Counted from the first letter of the stretch, positions 8,051 through 14,768 are shown. The stretch is 16,445 bases of DNA from an uncultured Bacilli bacterium (GCA_947632685.1 CANRQD010000016.1:1-16445); one strand, 5' to 3'. A program made the numbers and translations. Notes: generated by a model from the sequence alone, not told the origin.

Positions 8051-8176
8051 CTATTTAGAAATATTAATATCCAACTCCATAAATTCAATGATTTTATACA
8101 ATTTCTTATTAATTATTTCTTCTATTTTCTTATCGGTTAAATCTTCATCTATGATATTTATAACATTATAATTCAT
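8051..8176 (-). CDS. Small protein, 41 aa, upstream of the recombinase
   Basis: ATG at 8176 after AAAAGGATAAACAA, stop at 8051. The protein is MNYNVINIIDEDLTDKKIEE followed by IINKKLYKII and a short tail; it looks helical and highly charged, with no cysteine or membrane segment. It lies 71 bp before the recombinase and just after the 20-codon ORF, suggesting one operon. Large serine recombinases often work with a small partner (a directionality factor) encoded nearby, and this is a candidate on position alone. I do not recognise the sequence. Confidence 0.5.
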   Translation of the reverse strand: MNYNVINIIDEDLTDKKIEEIINKKLYKIIEFMELDINISK

Positions 8177-8188
8177 TTGTTTATCCTT

Positions 8189-8251
8189 TTAATTTTTAAT
8201 CTTAAGAATAATTAAGACTTTCATAATCATTTCTTTTGAATTTTTATTCAT
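8189..8251 (-). CDS. Possible 20-aa peptide or leader with a very strong ribosome site
   Basis: ATG at 8251 is preceded by a near-ideal AGGAGGAATAATAAT. The frame gives 20 residues (MNKNSKEMIMKVLIILKIKN), a basic N-terminus then a hydrophobic stretch, and stops 12 bases before the next ORF's start. The strength of the ribosome site suggests it is translated, either as a small protein or as a leader that couples translation to the 41-aa ORF and the recombinase. Confidence 0.4.
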   Translation of the reverse strand: MNKNSKEMIMKVLIILKIKN

Positions 8252-8527
8252 ATTATTATTCCTCCTATCATTATCTAATTTAATTTTTAATATATTTAAT
8301 TAATCACTATATATCTACAAAATTTATTATATTTAATGTAGTATTATGAGGTTATAAAGTCTACTTATTAAAAGTTAGTAATTACAGTATATTTTATTTT
8401 TTTTTATTCATAATATTACTTTTTAATACACTAAAAAAGCATAATACTCATAGATTATTACTTGAAATAACATATATATTTTTATTAATTCTTTACAATA
8501 TATCTTATCCCAAACTTAATTATATAT

Positions 8528-8710
8528 CTATAAGTTTATGCTAACATAAGTTTTATATATTATTTTATAATTTATCATTATATATACATATTCATCCAAT
8601 TTTAAATATTCTATAAATGATTTATTTTTTAGTTCTTATAAATAACTATCAATATTTTTATTTTGATTACTTTTTAATAAATTTTCTTTTTCTTGCATAA
8701 TTTTTTTCAT
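8528..8710 (-). pseudogene. Small ORF broken by an in-frame stop
   Basis: ATG at 8710 with GGGGATTATAT before it opens a frame that reads MKKIMQEKENLLKSNQ and stops (TAA at 8638-8636) after 24 residues. The same frame then continues for 35 sense codons (starting ELKNKSFIEYLKLDEY) to a TAG at 8528. This suggests a former 60-residue charged helical protein with a nonsense mutation, or only a 24-residue peptide. The surrounding gap 8252-8766 is extremely AT-rich and shows no other gene. Confidence 0.35.
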
Positions 8711-8766
8711 ATATAATCCCCATTATCAATAATCTTATCCATAAATACTAATATATTACTATAAAA

Positions 8767-9765
8767 TTAATTACTTTTCTTTAACTTATATTCTATATCA
8801 TAACTTTGAATATATAAAATACCATAATTAGTATTATAAAACATACCTATTATTTTGTATTTACCATCTTTTTTTGGTAAAGCATTATACTCGTTTGTTG
8901 TCATATTGTATATAGAATAATACACGTGTTTATCTTTTTTAAATGTTGATGAAAAAAACTCTTTCATACTTTTATCATAATTAACAGAAGACACCCAATT
9001 AGGATTATTCTCTATACTTAAAATAATATTAGAATTATCTTCATAATTATATTTTACTGTCATAGTAATAAAATTATATTTATTTTTATCTATCACACCA
9101 CTATATTTTGTAATATCAGATGATATTGACTTTTTTGGTATATTTATTCCAATGATATCTTTATATTTATATATATTATCATATCCTTCATTTAACACTG
9201 GATACAATGAAAAAGATCCATATATTAATAATATTATAGTTATTATAATACCACCAACAATATTTTTAGTACACTTTAAACCCTTTAATCTAAATATTAT
9301 ACCAAGTATAATAGATAATAATGGTATAGGTATTAAACAATAGAATACCCACATATAATTAGTACTATTAGTTAATTCATTCATAATACTAGAAACAATT
9401 AATCCAATCCATAAAGTTGCTATAGTAATAATAAATAAGGTAATCATTAAATATTTAATAACAGAATAATTTTTAATATTAGTAGTCTTTTTATTTTCAA
9501 TTTTTAATTCTTTCTTTTTCGATTTTTTGCATTTACTTTTAATTATATTTATGATAAATATAATAATTAAGCTTATAATAAACCAAATAAATATAAATAT
9601 AAAATCTACTATAATTATATCTGAAAATGTTAATGGATCTTTATCTCCTTTATCAGAAATTAATAATAGTAATGATAAAATTATTTCTACAATTGAAGGT
9701 ATACAAAATAATTCAAAAAATATTTTAGACCTAAATATACTCTTTTTTTCATAATTTTTTACCAC
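8767..9765 (-). CDS. Unknown integral membrane protein with an extracytoplasmic C-terminal domain (element cargo)
   Basis: I do not recognise this family. Five hydrophobic segments are visible: near residues 17-37 and 50-72, then, after a Lys-rich cytoplasmic loop (KSKCKKSKKKELKIENKK), at about 103-127, 137-158 and 166-185. The last 140 residues are soluble, beta-rich and probably outside the cell. The start is uncertain: GTG at 9765 lies 8 bases after AGAGG and gives 332 residues, while an in-frame GTG at 9774 overlaps that ribosome site. It has its own promoter (9788-9816) and is the only sizeable gene in the element besides the recombinase, so it may give the element a benefit such as sensing, immunity or stress protection. 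None of these is shown by the sequence. Confidence 0.85.
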   Translation of the reverse strand: MVKNYEKKSIFRSKIFFELFCIPSIVEIILSLLLLISDKGDKDPLTFSDIIIVDFIFIFIWFIISLIIIFIINIIKSKCKKSKKKELKIENKKTTNIKNYSVIKYLMITLFIITIATLWIGLIVSSIMNELTNSTNYMWVFYCLIPIPLLSIILGIIFRLKGLKCTKNIVGGIIITIILLIYGSFSLYPVLNEGYDNIYKYKDIIGINIPKKSISSDITKYSGVIDKNKYNFITMTVKYNYEDNSNIILSIENNPNWVSSVNYDKSMKEFFSSTFKKDKHVYYSIYNMTTNEYNALPKKDGKYKIIGMFYNTNYGILYIQSYDIEYKLKKSN

Positions 9766-9787
9766 AATAAACACCTCTACTATCTAA

Positions 9788-9816
9788 AGTATAGTATATA
9801 AATTATTCATTATCAA
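9788..9816 (-). promoter_or_regulatory. Promoter of the element membrane protein
   Basis: A -35 box TTGATA (9816-9811) and a -10 box TATACT (9793-9788), 17 bp apart on the minus strand, lie just ahead of the AGAGG ribosome site of the 332-aa gene. A second overlapping TATACT occurs at 9798-9793. Confidence 0.65.
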
Positions 9817-9949
9817 TATTAAAATATACATTTTTAGATTTAAATATTTAATTTAATCCTATGATTCATAGAGTTATTTCTCTTGATATCTGTATATTAT
9901 GAATATAGAAAGAAGGAGTTTTTATAAAAAAATATAATTAATTATTGCC

Positions 9950-9995
9950 AATAGTGTTCTCATTGCATTCATGCAACTCTTTGTCGCATTCCACC
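9950..9995. other. Right attachment junction of the serine-recombinase element
   Basis: The core copy TGCAACT (9972-9978) joins the element arm (9950-9975) to the ATPase coding sequence on its right, just after the codons for the signature motif. The arm is the inverted partner of 6218-6243. The dinucleotide AC is at 9976-9977. The insertion brings a TGA stop (9971-9969) directly after the core. Confidence 0.75.
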
Positions 9996-10391
9996 AGATA
10001 AACTAGATGGATATTTATCTTTAAAATCATATAAGCCATAAGTTTTTAATAATTTTAATACATATTCTCTACTTTCTTCATTGAGTTTACCCGTAATTTC
10101 TAAACCTATTAAACAATTATCTAATATTGTTCTCCAAGAAAATAACGAATCATTCTGTAACATATAGCCAATACTTATATTATCTTTTAAGATTACCTCT
10201 CCACCTGATTTTTCTTCTAGCATAGCTAATATTGATAAAATTGTTGACTTTCCACAACCAGATGGACCTACTATTGATATAAAATCCTTTTCATTAACAG
10301 TAAAATTTATATCTTCTAAAGCTTTTATCTCACTTTTTCTATCATGATAAATTTTTTTTAATCCCTTCACATTAAGTATAGTATCTTTCAC
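9969..10391 (-). CDS. N-terminal half of an interrupted ABC ATPase (SsuB/TauB-like)
   Basis: This is the energy subunit of a nitrate/sulfonate/taurine/thiamine-precursor type importer. The 140 residues hold Walker A GPSGCGKST (42-50), Q-loop Q79 (YMLQND) and signature LSGGMRQ (131-137), then end RVA and TGA where the element begins. Walker B and the H-loop are in the other half at 5882-6211, so this fragment alone cannot be a working ATPase. I choose the GTG at 10391, 7 bases after GGGAGGAG. The in-frame ATG at 10448 lies upstream of the promoter (10414-10442) and has no ribosome site. The rebuilt gene (10391-9972 joined to 6211-5882) encodes exactly 249 residues, normal for the family, and overlaps the permease gene as in intact operons. 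Confidence 0.88.
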   Translation of the reverse strand: MKDTILNVKGLKKIYHDRKSEIKALEDINFTVNEKDFISIVGPSGCGKSTILSILAMLEEKSGGEVILKDNISIGYMLQNDSLFSWRTILDNCLIGLEITGKLNEESREYVLKLLKTYGLYDFKDKYPSSLSGGMRQRVA

Positions 10392-10413
10392 TATATCTCC
10401 TCCCAGATATATT

Positions 10414-10442
10414 ATTTTATGAAGATTTATATATAATGACAA
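10414..10442 (-). promoter_or_regulatory. Promoter of the ATPase-permease operon
   Basis: On the minus strand, a -35 box TTGTCA (10442-10437) and a -10 box TAAAAT (10419-10414) are 17 bp apart. It sits in the gap shared with the divergent dehydrogenase gene and supports the GTG start at 10391. Confidence 0.65.
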
Positions 10443-10509
10443 TGACAATATACCATATTTATTAAATTTATTTATAACTTAAAACATATATTTTTATGGG
10501 AGGTAATTT

Positions 10510-11430
10510 ATGAATTTTGATTATAGTTTTGGAAACAAATTTTATAAATATTTTGGTAAGGAAGGTATTGAAAGTATAAAATATGATATAGTTGCACCCG
10601 AACAATCACAAAATGTTCAACCTGGTATGGAATATTTAATGAATCCTAGACCAATATTTGATAATCCTAATTATATGGGAAGTGGTAAACTCAAAGGGAA
10701 AGTTGCCATTATAACTGGAGGAGATAGTGGTCTTGGAAGAGCTGCTGCAGTAGCATTTGCTAAAGAAGGAGCTAAACTTGTCATACCATATTATAATGAA
10801 CATCAAGATGCTAAAGAAACTAAAGATTATATAGAAAAAATGGGTGGAGAATGTATTATAATGGCTGGTGACATTACAGATAAAAATTTTTGTAAGTCAA
10901 TTGTTGCTACAACATTACAGAGATTTGGGAAAATAGATATATTAATAAATAATGCTGGAGTACAGTATCAACAAGATTGTCTAGAAAATATTAGTGATGA
11001 GCAATTTGATAGAACTATGAAAGTAAATATATATGGAATGTTTTATTTGACTAAAGAGGTTCTACCACATTTAAAAAGTGGTGCTTCAATTATTAATTTA
11101 AGTTCTGTTACTACATTTTATGGAGAACCACAATTAATTGATTATGTAACTACTAAAGGTGCTATAGTTGGATTTACAAGAGCTTTAGCAAGAAATCTAG
11201 CTTTAAAAAATATTAGAGTAAATGCAATTGCTCCAGGATATTATTGGACTCCACTTCAACCTGCCTGTTGGGTAAAAGAAAAAATTCCATCTCTAGGAGC
11301 TGATGCTGCAATGGCAAGAATGGCAATGCCTTATGAACTTGCTCCAACCTTTGTATTTTTAGCCTCAAATGATTCAAGTTATGTAACAGGTCAAGTACTT
11401 CATAATAATGGTGGCCAAGTAATGGGTTAA
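10510..11430 (+). CDS. Short-chain dehydrogenase/reductase (SDR), YhdF/YhxC-like
   Basis: NAD(P)-dependent oxidoreductase of 306 residues. It has an N-terminal extension of about 60 residues, seen in the general-stress-type SDRs, ahead of the Rossmann fold. Motifs in order: cofactor loop TGGDSGLG (69-76), GDIT (120-123), NNAG (147-150), N173, catalytic S199 (NLSSVT), Y212 and K216 (YVTTK), and the PG motif APGYYWTP (241-248). The ribosome site GGGAGGTAA precedes the ATG. The substrate cannot be told from the sequence. It is the only large plus-strand gene in this half and sits between the binding protein and the ATPase of one transporter, so it may have been inserted into an older three-gene operon. 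Confidence 0.92.
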   Translation: MNFDYSFGNKFYKYFGKEGIESIKYDIVAPEQSQNVQPGMEYLMNPRPIFDNPNYMGSGKLKGKVAIITGGDSGLGRAAAVAFAKEGAKLVIPYYNEHQDAKETKDYIEKMGGECIIMAGDITDKNFCKSIVATTLQRFGKIDILINNAGVQYQQDCLENISDEQFDRTMKVNIYGMFYLTKEVLPHLKSGASIINLSSVTTFYGEPQLIDYVTTKGAIVGFTRALARNLALKNIRVNAIAPGYYWTPLQPACWVKEKIPSLGADAAMARMAMPYELAPTFVFLASNDSSYVTGQVLHNNGGQVMG

Positions 11431-11438
11431 AACAAAAA

Positions 11439-11465
11439 CTACACATAAGATGTGTAGCTTTTTTA
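11439..11465. terminator. Bidirectional terminator between the SDR and binding-protein genes
   Basis: Stem CTACACAT (11439-11446) and ATGTGTAG (11450-11457) with a three-base loop is followed by CTTTTTT on the plus strand. On the minus strand the same stem is followed by a T-rich run (A-run 11433-11438). Confidence 0.8.
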
Positions 11466-11472
11466 TTCCAAA

Positions 11473-12462
11473 TTATTTTATATCATACATTAATTTTTCA
11501 TAAGATACTTTTTTATCTAATGCACCATAATCAATCATAATATCTTGTAAATGATCAAATGATTCTTTACTAAATTTTGTTGTTTCAGGCCATGTATCAG
11601 CTTCTCTATATCTTTTTACTGCACTCTCTAAATCATTTAATGAAGTATCAGGAAACTGTTTTAATATAGTTTGAGCTACTTCTTTATCAGTATGATTTTT
11701 AACATAGTCTAAACCTTTTTGAATAGCTTTATCAAAGTTTTTAATTAATTCTTTATTTTTTTCAATGTAACTTTCTCTAGCAGAATAAGATGTATATGGA
11801 ACTACGCCACCAAGTTCACCAACTGATGCTACTACATAACCATAACCTTGTTGTTCAACTTCAGTTGCATTTGGTTCAAATAATGTAACAAAGTCACCTT
11901 GTCCTCCAATAAATGCTCCACTCATTGCTGCAAAGGCAACGGAAGTATCAATATTTACATCATTTTTAGGATCAATACCATTTTGTTTTAGAGCATATTC
12001 TAATGTCATTTCAGGCATACCAGCTGCTCTTCCACCTATTACACTTTTTCCTTTTAAATCTTCTAATTTAAAATTATCATATTTCTTTCTTGATACTAAG
12101 AAAGTACCATCTTTTTGTGTAAGTTGAGCAAATGTCTTTAAGTAATCTTTTTCTCCTCCATTATATACATAAATTGTTGCTTCACTTCCAGAAAAACCAA
12201 TATCTGCATCACCAGATAATACTGCTGCTGTTACTTTATCAGCTCCAGATGTTAAAACTAAATCAATATCAATACCATAATCTTTGAAATAACCTTTTTC
12301 TATTGCAACATATTGGGGTGCATAAAAGATTGTATGAGCAACCTCTGCTAAAGTGACTTTAGTCGTATCCTTTTTATCGGACTTATTGAAATTTAAAAAT
12401 ACAGCTAATGCAAGTACTAAAACAATAATACCACTAACTATATATATAATAATCTTTTTCAT
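11473..12462 (-). CDS. ABC transporter substrate-binding protein, SsuA/NMT1-like, membrane-anchored
   Basis: This solute-binding subunit (329 residues from the ATG at 12462) captures the substrate outside the cell for the permease at 5095-5895. The ATG follows AAAGGGGAATAT; a TTG 15 bases upstream would overlap that ribosome site and is rejected. Residues about 4-25 form one membrane segment with no lipobox Cys, so it is probably an uncleaved anchor rather than a lipoprotein. Family marks are HTIFYAPQYVAIEKGYFKDY, GADKVTAAVLSGDADIGFSG and LKGKSVIGG. These fit the NMT1/SsuA group (sulfonates, taurine, nitrate, thiamine precursors, riboflavin). There is no TPP or FMN riboswitch-like leader in the short gap upstream. 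It is separated from its ATPase by the SDR gene on the other strand and has its own promoter, so it is a separate unit today. Confidence 0.9.
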   Translation of the reverse strand: MKKIIIYIVSGIIVLVLALAVFLNFNKSDKKDTTKVTLAEVAHTIFYAPQYVAIEKGYFKDYGIDIDLVLTSGADKVTAAVLSGDADIGFSGSEATIYVYNGGEKDYLKTFAQLTQKDGTFLVSRKKYDNFKLEDLKGKSVIGGRAAGMPEMTLEYALKQNGIDPKNDVNIDTSVAFAAMSGAFIGGQGDFVTLFEPNATEVEQQGYGYVVASVGELGGVVPYTSYSARESYIEKNKELIKNFDKAIQKGLDYVKNHTDKEVAQTILKQFPDTSLNDLESAVKRYREADTWPETTKFSKESFDHLQDIMIDYGALDKKVSYEKLMYDIK

Positions 12463-12484
12463 ATATTCCCCTTTCAATCAAAGT

Positions 12485-12513
12485 ATTATATGTATTTATC
12501 TCATTATTGTTAA
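12485..12513 (-). promoter_or_regulatory. Promoter of the substrate-binding protein gene
   Basis: A -35 box TTAACA (12513-12508) and a -10 box TATAAT (12490-12485) are 17 bp apart on the minus strand, just ahead of the ribosome site. Confidence 0.6.
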
Positions 12514-12519
12514 TTTTCA

Positions 12520-12549
12520 AAAAATAAAAACTGATATTTCTACCAGTTT
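12520..12549 (-). terminator. Terminator after the thioredoxin-like gene
   Basis: Read on the minus strand, AAACTGGTA, loop GAAA and TATCAGTTT form a 9-bp stem with one G-T pair, followed by a run of T (bases 12530-12520). Confidence 0.75.
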
Positions 12550-12558
12550 CTATCATAT

Positions 12559-13272
12559 TTAACATGTAGTTTTAGCTGTACAAACATTAGCTTTTTCTAA
12601 GCATTTAAATATACACTCTATTTTCTTTTTAGATTCATTATTCATTTCTTTTGATAATTTCATATATGGATCATCTTGTTTAGAACTTAATCCATCAGTT
12701 AATTCTTCTGCTTTACCATTAACAACTGCTACTATATTAGGGGCATAAATTCTTTTTTCACCAGTTGAAATTTCTTTATTTTCTTCATCAATTAAAGTAT
12801 AATCGCCTAAAACATTATCAAGTTTTTTTATTAGCTCCATATATGATTTAGAGCCTTCTTTTTTAGTAGATACTTTACCATCAGTTAATACCTTTTCATC
12901 TCTTATATCTTTAATATCAACATAATATATAGTATCAATATCCTTTTCTTTGGCAACAGCTATTAAATTTTCAATAATACTTCTACACCATGGACAATCA
13001 TTAAAACCAAAATAAACAACAAAAGTATCACCATTATCCATCTTTTTAACTATATCTTTTGCAGAAGAATACTTAATTGGATTATTTATATCGATATGAA
13101 CCTCTCTAATTTTTTTACTATCTTTTTCACGAGTTTTATTATTTAAACTTTCATATTCTTCTTTAAATTTATATGAATCCTTATTTATATCACTAGTATT
13201 ATTAAAAGTAAATAATAAAACTAATAATACTAATAAAGAACTAAGTAATATAACAATACCTTTATTCTTCAT
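12559..13272 (-). CDS. Membrane-anchored thioredoxin-like protein with a Cys-rich C-terminal tail
   Basis: Start ATG at 13272 (237 residues), after AGAGGTG. A longer frame to 13323 would run across the promoter. Residues about 5-23 form a single membrane anchor. A charged linker follows, then a thioredoxin-like domain facing outward. Its active site is C93-P-W-C96 in FGFNDCPWCRS, and the probable cis-Pro is P178 in YAPNIVAV. The last 18 residues hold four more cysteines (C220, C224, C231 and the final residue C237). That tail is unusual and may be a metal site, a redox relay or a disulphide clasp. The likely role is thiol-disulphide exchange at the cell surface. The partner protein is unknown; the nearest gene is the binding protein downstream, separated by a terminator. 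Confidence 0.85.
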   Translation of the reverse strand: MKNKGIVILLSSLLVLLVLLFTFNNTSDINKDSYKFKEEYESLNNKTREKDSKKIREVHIDINNPIKYSSAKDIVKKMDNGDTFVVYFGFNDCPWCRSIIENLIAVAKEKDIDTIYYVDIKDIRDEKVLTDGKVSTKKEGSKSYMELIKKLDNVLGDYTLIDEENKEISTGEKRIYAPNIVAVVNGKAEELTDGLSSKQDDPYMKLSKEMNNESKKKIECIFKCLEKANVCTAKTTC

Positions 13273-13294
13273 TTTAACACCTCTTCCATATATT

Positions 13295-13323
13295 ATTTTA
13301 ATAGTATTTTCGACATATTTCAA
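13295..13323 (-). promoter_or_regulatory. Promoter of the thioredoxin-like gene
   Basis: A -35 box TTGAAA (13323-13318) and a -10 box TAAAAT (13300-13295) with 17 bp between them on the minus strand. Its position supports the ATG at 13272 as the true start. Confidence 0.6.
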
Positions 13324-13337
13324 CTAATATATATAAA

Positions 13338-13637
13338 TTAATTACTTTTTTTCATCTCTTCTAATCTAGCTTTTACTAAAAATATTAATTCCATTGGAGC
13401 ATCTATTTTATTTAATACTAATAAACTATCTTGAAGTTTTGTCTTTAATGGCATCTCATCACTAATCTTTTCAGCTTCCTCTTTATAATTAAAATTATCA
13501 ATAGGATTAATTTCTATAAAATCTCTAATATAGTCTTCTATGTCCTTTAATATATAAACTTTTAAATCATAGTTATCCATTTCTCTAACACCAAAATAAC
13601 CACCTACTAGATATTTAAATTCATCTCTTAAATCCAT
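13338..13637 (-). CDS. Hypothetical protein, 99 aa
   Basis: I do not recognise this protein. It is small, acidic and mostly helical by appearance, with no cysteine, signal peptide or membrane segment, and ends in a helix LIFLVKARLEEMKKSN. The ribosome site is AAAGGTAATG before the ATG at 13637. It lies 58 bp downstream of tsaD on the same strand, so it may be read through from the t6A cluster. The role is unknown and is probably cytoplasmic. Confidence 0.7.
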   Translation of the reverse strand: MDLRDEFKYLVGGYFGVREMDNYDLKVYILKDIEDYIRDFIEINPIDNFNYKEEAEKISDEMPLKTKLQDSLLVLNKIDAPMELIFLVKARLEEMKKSN

Positions 13638-13695
13638 AAAATCATTACCTTTCGTATATATAGTGTACCGTATTTAAAAAAATACTCTATTTTTA

Positions 13696-14700
13696 TTAAT
13701 GTAGATTATCACTTGATTTAGAATTAAGATCTAAATCTGCTACTCTCCCTATTTTATAAGCATAATATCCAGCAGCTGCAATCATTGTAGCATTATCAGT
13801 ACAATATTTCATTTTAGGAATTGTAATATCGATATTAAGCTCTTTACCTAAATTATTAATTTCATTACGAAGACCTTTATTTGCAGCAACACCACCAGCT
13901 ACTATTAAATTTTTGATATTATAGTTAATTATTGCTTTTTTAGTTTTATTAATTATAGATGATATAGCAACAGTTTGAAATGATGCTGCTAAATCAGATT
14001 TATTAATTTTTTCACCACGTTGCTCTAACTTATGATTTAAGTTTATAACTGCACTTTTTAGTCCACTAAATGAAAAATTATAACTATCATCATTTAAGGG
14101 AATTGGTAATTTATAAGTAGGATTTCCTTCTCTTGCAAGCGCATCAATCTTAGGACCACCAGGATATTCAAGTCCTATAACTCTAGCAACCTTGTCATAA
14201 GCTTCTCCTATAGCATCATCTAAAGTGCCACCAAGTTTTTCAAATTTGTAATGATCTTTCATTAATACAAGTTCAGTATGACCACCACTGACTACAAGTG
14301 CAAGAAGTGGAAATTTCATTTCTTTTTCTAAACTATTAGCATAAATATGACCTGCTATATGATGTACTGGTACTAATGGTTTATTATATATAAATGATAA
14401 TGTTTTAGCAGCTTCTAAACCTATCAATAATGAACCTATTAAGCCTGGACCATAAGTAATTGCAATAGCGTCTACTAAATCAATTTTCATATTAGCTTGT
14501 TCTAAACATTCTTCTATTACAATAGTTATATTTTTTACATGTTCTCTACTTGCTATTTCAGGTACTACTCCTCCATAATTTTTATGAATATTAATTTGAG
14601 AAGATATAACAGTTGCTATTTCTTCCCTACCATTTTTAACAATAGAACAACTAGTTTCATCACAGCTACTTTCAATGCCTAATATGTATGTATCTTTCAT
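13696..14700 (-). CDS. tsaD: tRNA N6-threonylcarbamoyladenosine transferase TsaD
   Basis: TsaD transfers the threonylcarbamoyl group to A37 of tRNAs that read ANN codons (t6A), working with TsaB and TsaE. It has 334 residues, standard length. Motifs: GIESSCDETSCSIV (8-21), the metal-binding HHIAGH with H114 and H118, SGGHTELV, FSFSGLKSAV, and D302 in CTDNATMIAAAG, the third metal ligand. The ribosome site GTTGGTGG precedes the ATG. It is last in the tsaE-tsaB-rimI-tsaD cluster and follows a possible terminator at 14735-14768, so part of its expression may be separate. Probably essential. Confidence 0.97.
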   Translation of the reverse strand: MKDTYILGIESSCDETSCSIVKNGREEIATVISSQINIHKNYGGVVPEIASREHVKNITIVIEECLEQANMKIDLVDAIAITYGPGLIGSLLIGLEAAKTLSFIYNKPLVPVHHIAGHIYANSLEKEMKFPLLALVVSGGHTELVLMKDHYKFEKLGGTLDDAIGEAYDKVARVIGLEYPGGPKIDALAREGNPTYKLPIPLNDDSYNFSFSGLKSAVINLNHKLEQRGEKINKSDLAASFQTVAISSIINKTKKAIINYNIKNLIVAGGVAANKGLRNEINNLGKELNIDITIPKMKYCTDNATMIAAAGYYAYKIGRVADLDLNSKSSDNLH

Positions 14701-14734
14701 TATACCACCAACTTCATTTCTTTATTATTTTAAC

Positions 14735-14768
14735 ATAAAAGACTCCTTTTTTCTAGATAAAGAGCCTT
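14735..14768 (-). terminator. Weak terminator or attenuator between rimI and tsaD
   Basis: Read on the minus strand, AAGGCTC (14768-14762) pairs with GAGTCTT (14745-14739) with one G-T pair, around a 16-base loop, then TTTTAT follows. The stem overlaps the rimI stop codon. The T-run is short, so termination would be partial. Confidence 0.45.

Larger units (their letters stand above)
6216..9975 (-). mobile_element. 3,760-bp integrated element with a large serine recombinase, inserted in an ABC ATPase gene
   Basis: The borders are defined by three agreeing facts: the two halves of one ATPase gene flank it; a 7-base core (TGCAACT) occurs at both junctions; and the inner ends are inverted repeats around AC/GT. 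The content is a TnpX-type serine recombinase at the left end, two tiny ORFs (8189-8251 and 8051-8176), a broken small ORF (8528-8710) and a membrane protein (8767-9765), all on the minus strand, the same strand as the host gene. There are no conjugation, replication, phage or antibiotic-resistance genes. It could be a minimal mobilisable unit, the eroded core of a larger Tn4451-like element, or an excisable intervening element controlling the transporter. The 128 bp between the recombinase and the left end, and the 159 bp at the right end beyond the promoter at 9788-9816, show nothing recognisable. Confidence 0.85.

Noticed and set aside
8340..8449. Inverted repeat AGTATTATG (8340-8348) and CATAATACT (8441-8449) as a structured RNA
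   Set aside because: Nine A-T-rich base pairs with about 90 bases between the arms are expected by chance in sequence this AT-rich. No other structure supports it.
9901..9968. AAGAAGGAG at 9910-9918 (+) as the ribosome site of a gene at the element's right end
   Set aside because: No start codon with an open frame follows; in-frame stops occur within a few codons.
9969..9971. TGA read as Trp (Mycoplasma-type code) so that the ATPase frame continues
   Set aside because: TGG encodes Trp throughout, tsaB ends at TGA, and the sequence after 9971 no longer matches an ATPase.
9972..9978. TGCAACT at both borders as a target-site duplication of a DDE transposon
   Set aside because: The element has no DDE transposase and does carry an intact large serine recombinase. 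A shared core with inverted arms around a central dinucleotide fits serine recombination better.
10392..10448. Upstream ATG start for the ATPase half, adding 19 residues
   Set aside because: The extra stretch overlaps a good promoter (10414-10442) and has no ribosome site, whereas the GTG at 10391 follows GGGAGGAG at the right distance.
12463..12558. A thiamine (TPP) or other riboswitch ahead of the binding-protein gene
   Set aside because: The gap is 96 bp and is filled by a terminator and a promoter. No conserved riboswitch core was seen, so the transporter substrate cannot be inferred this way.
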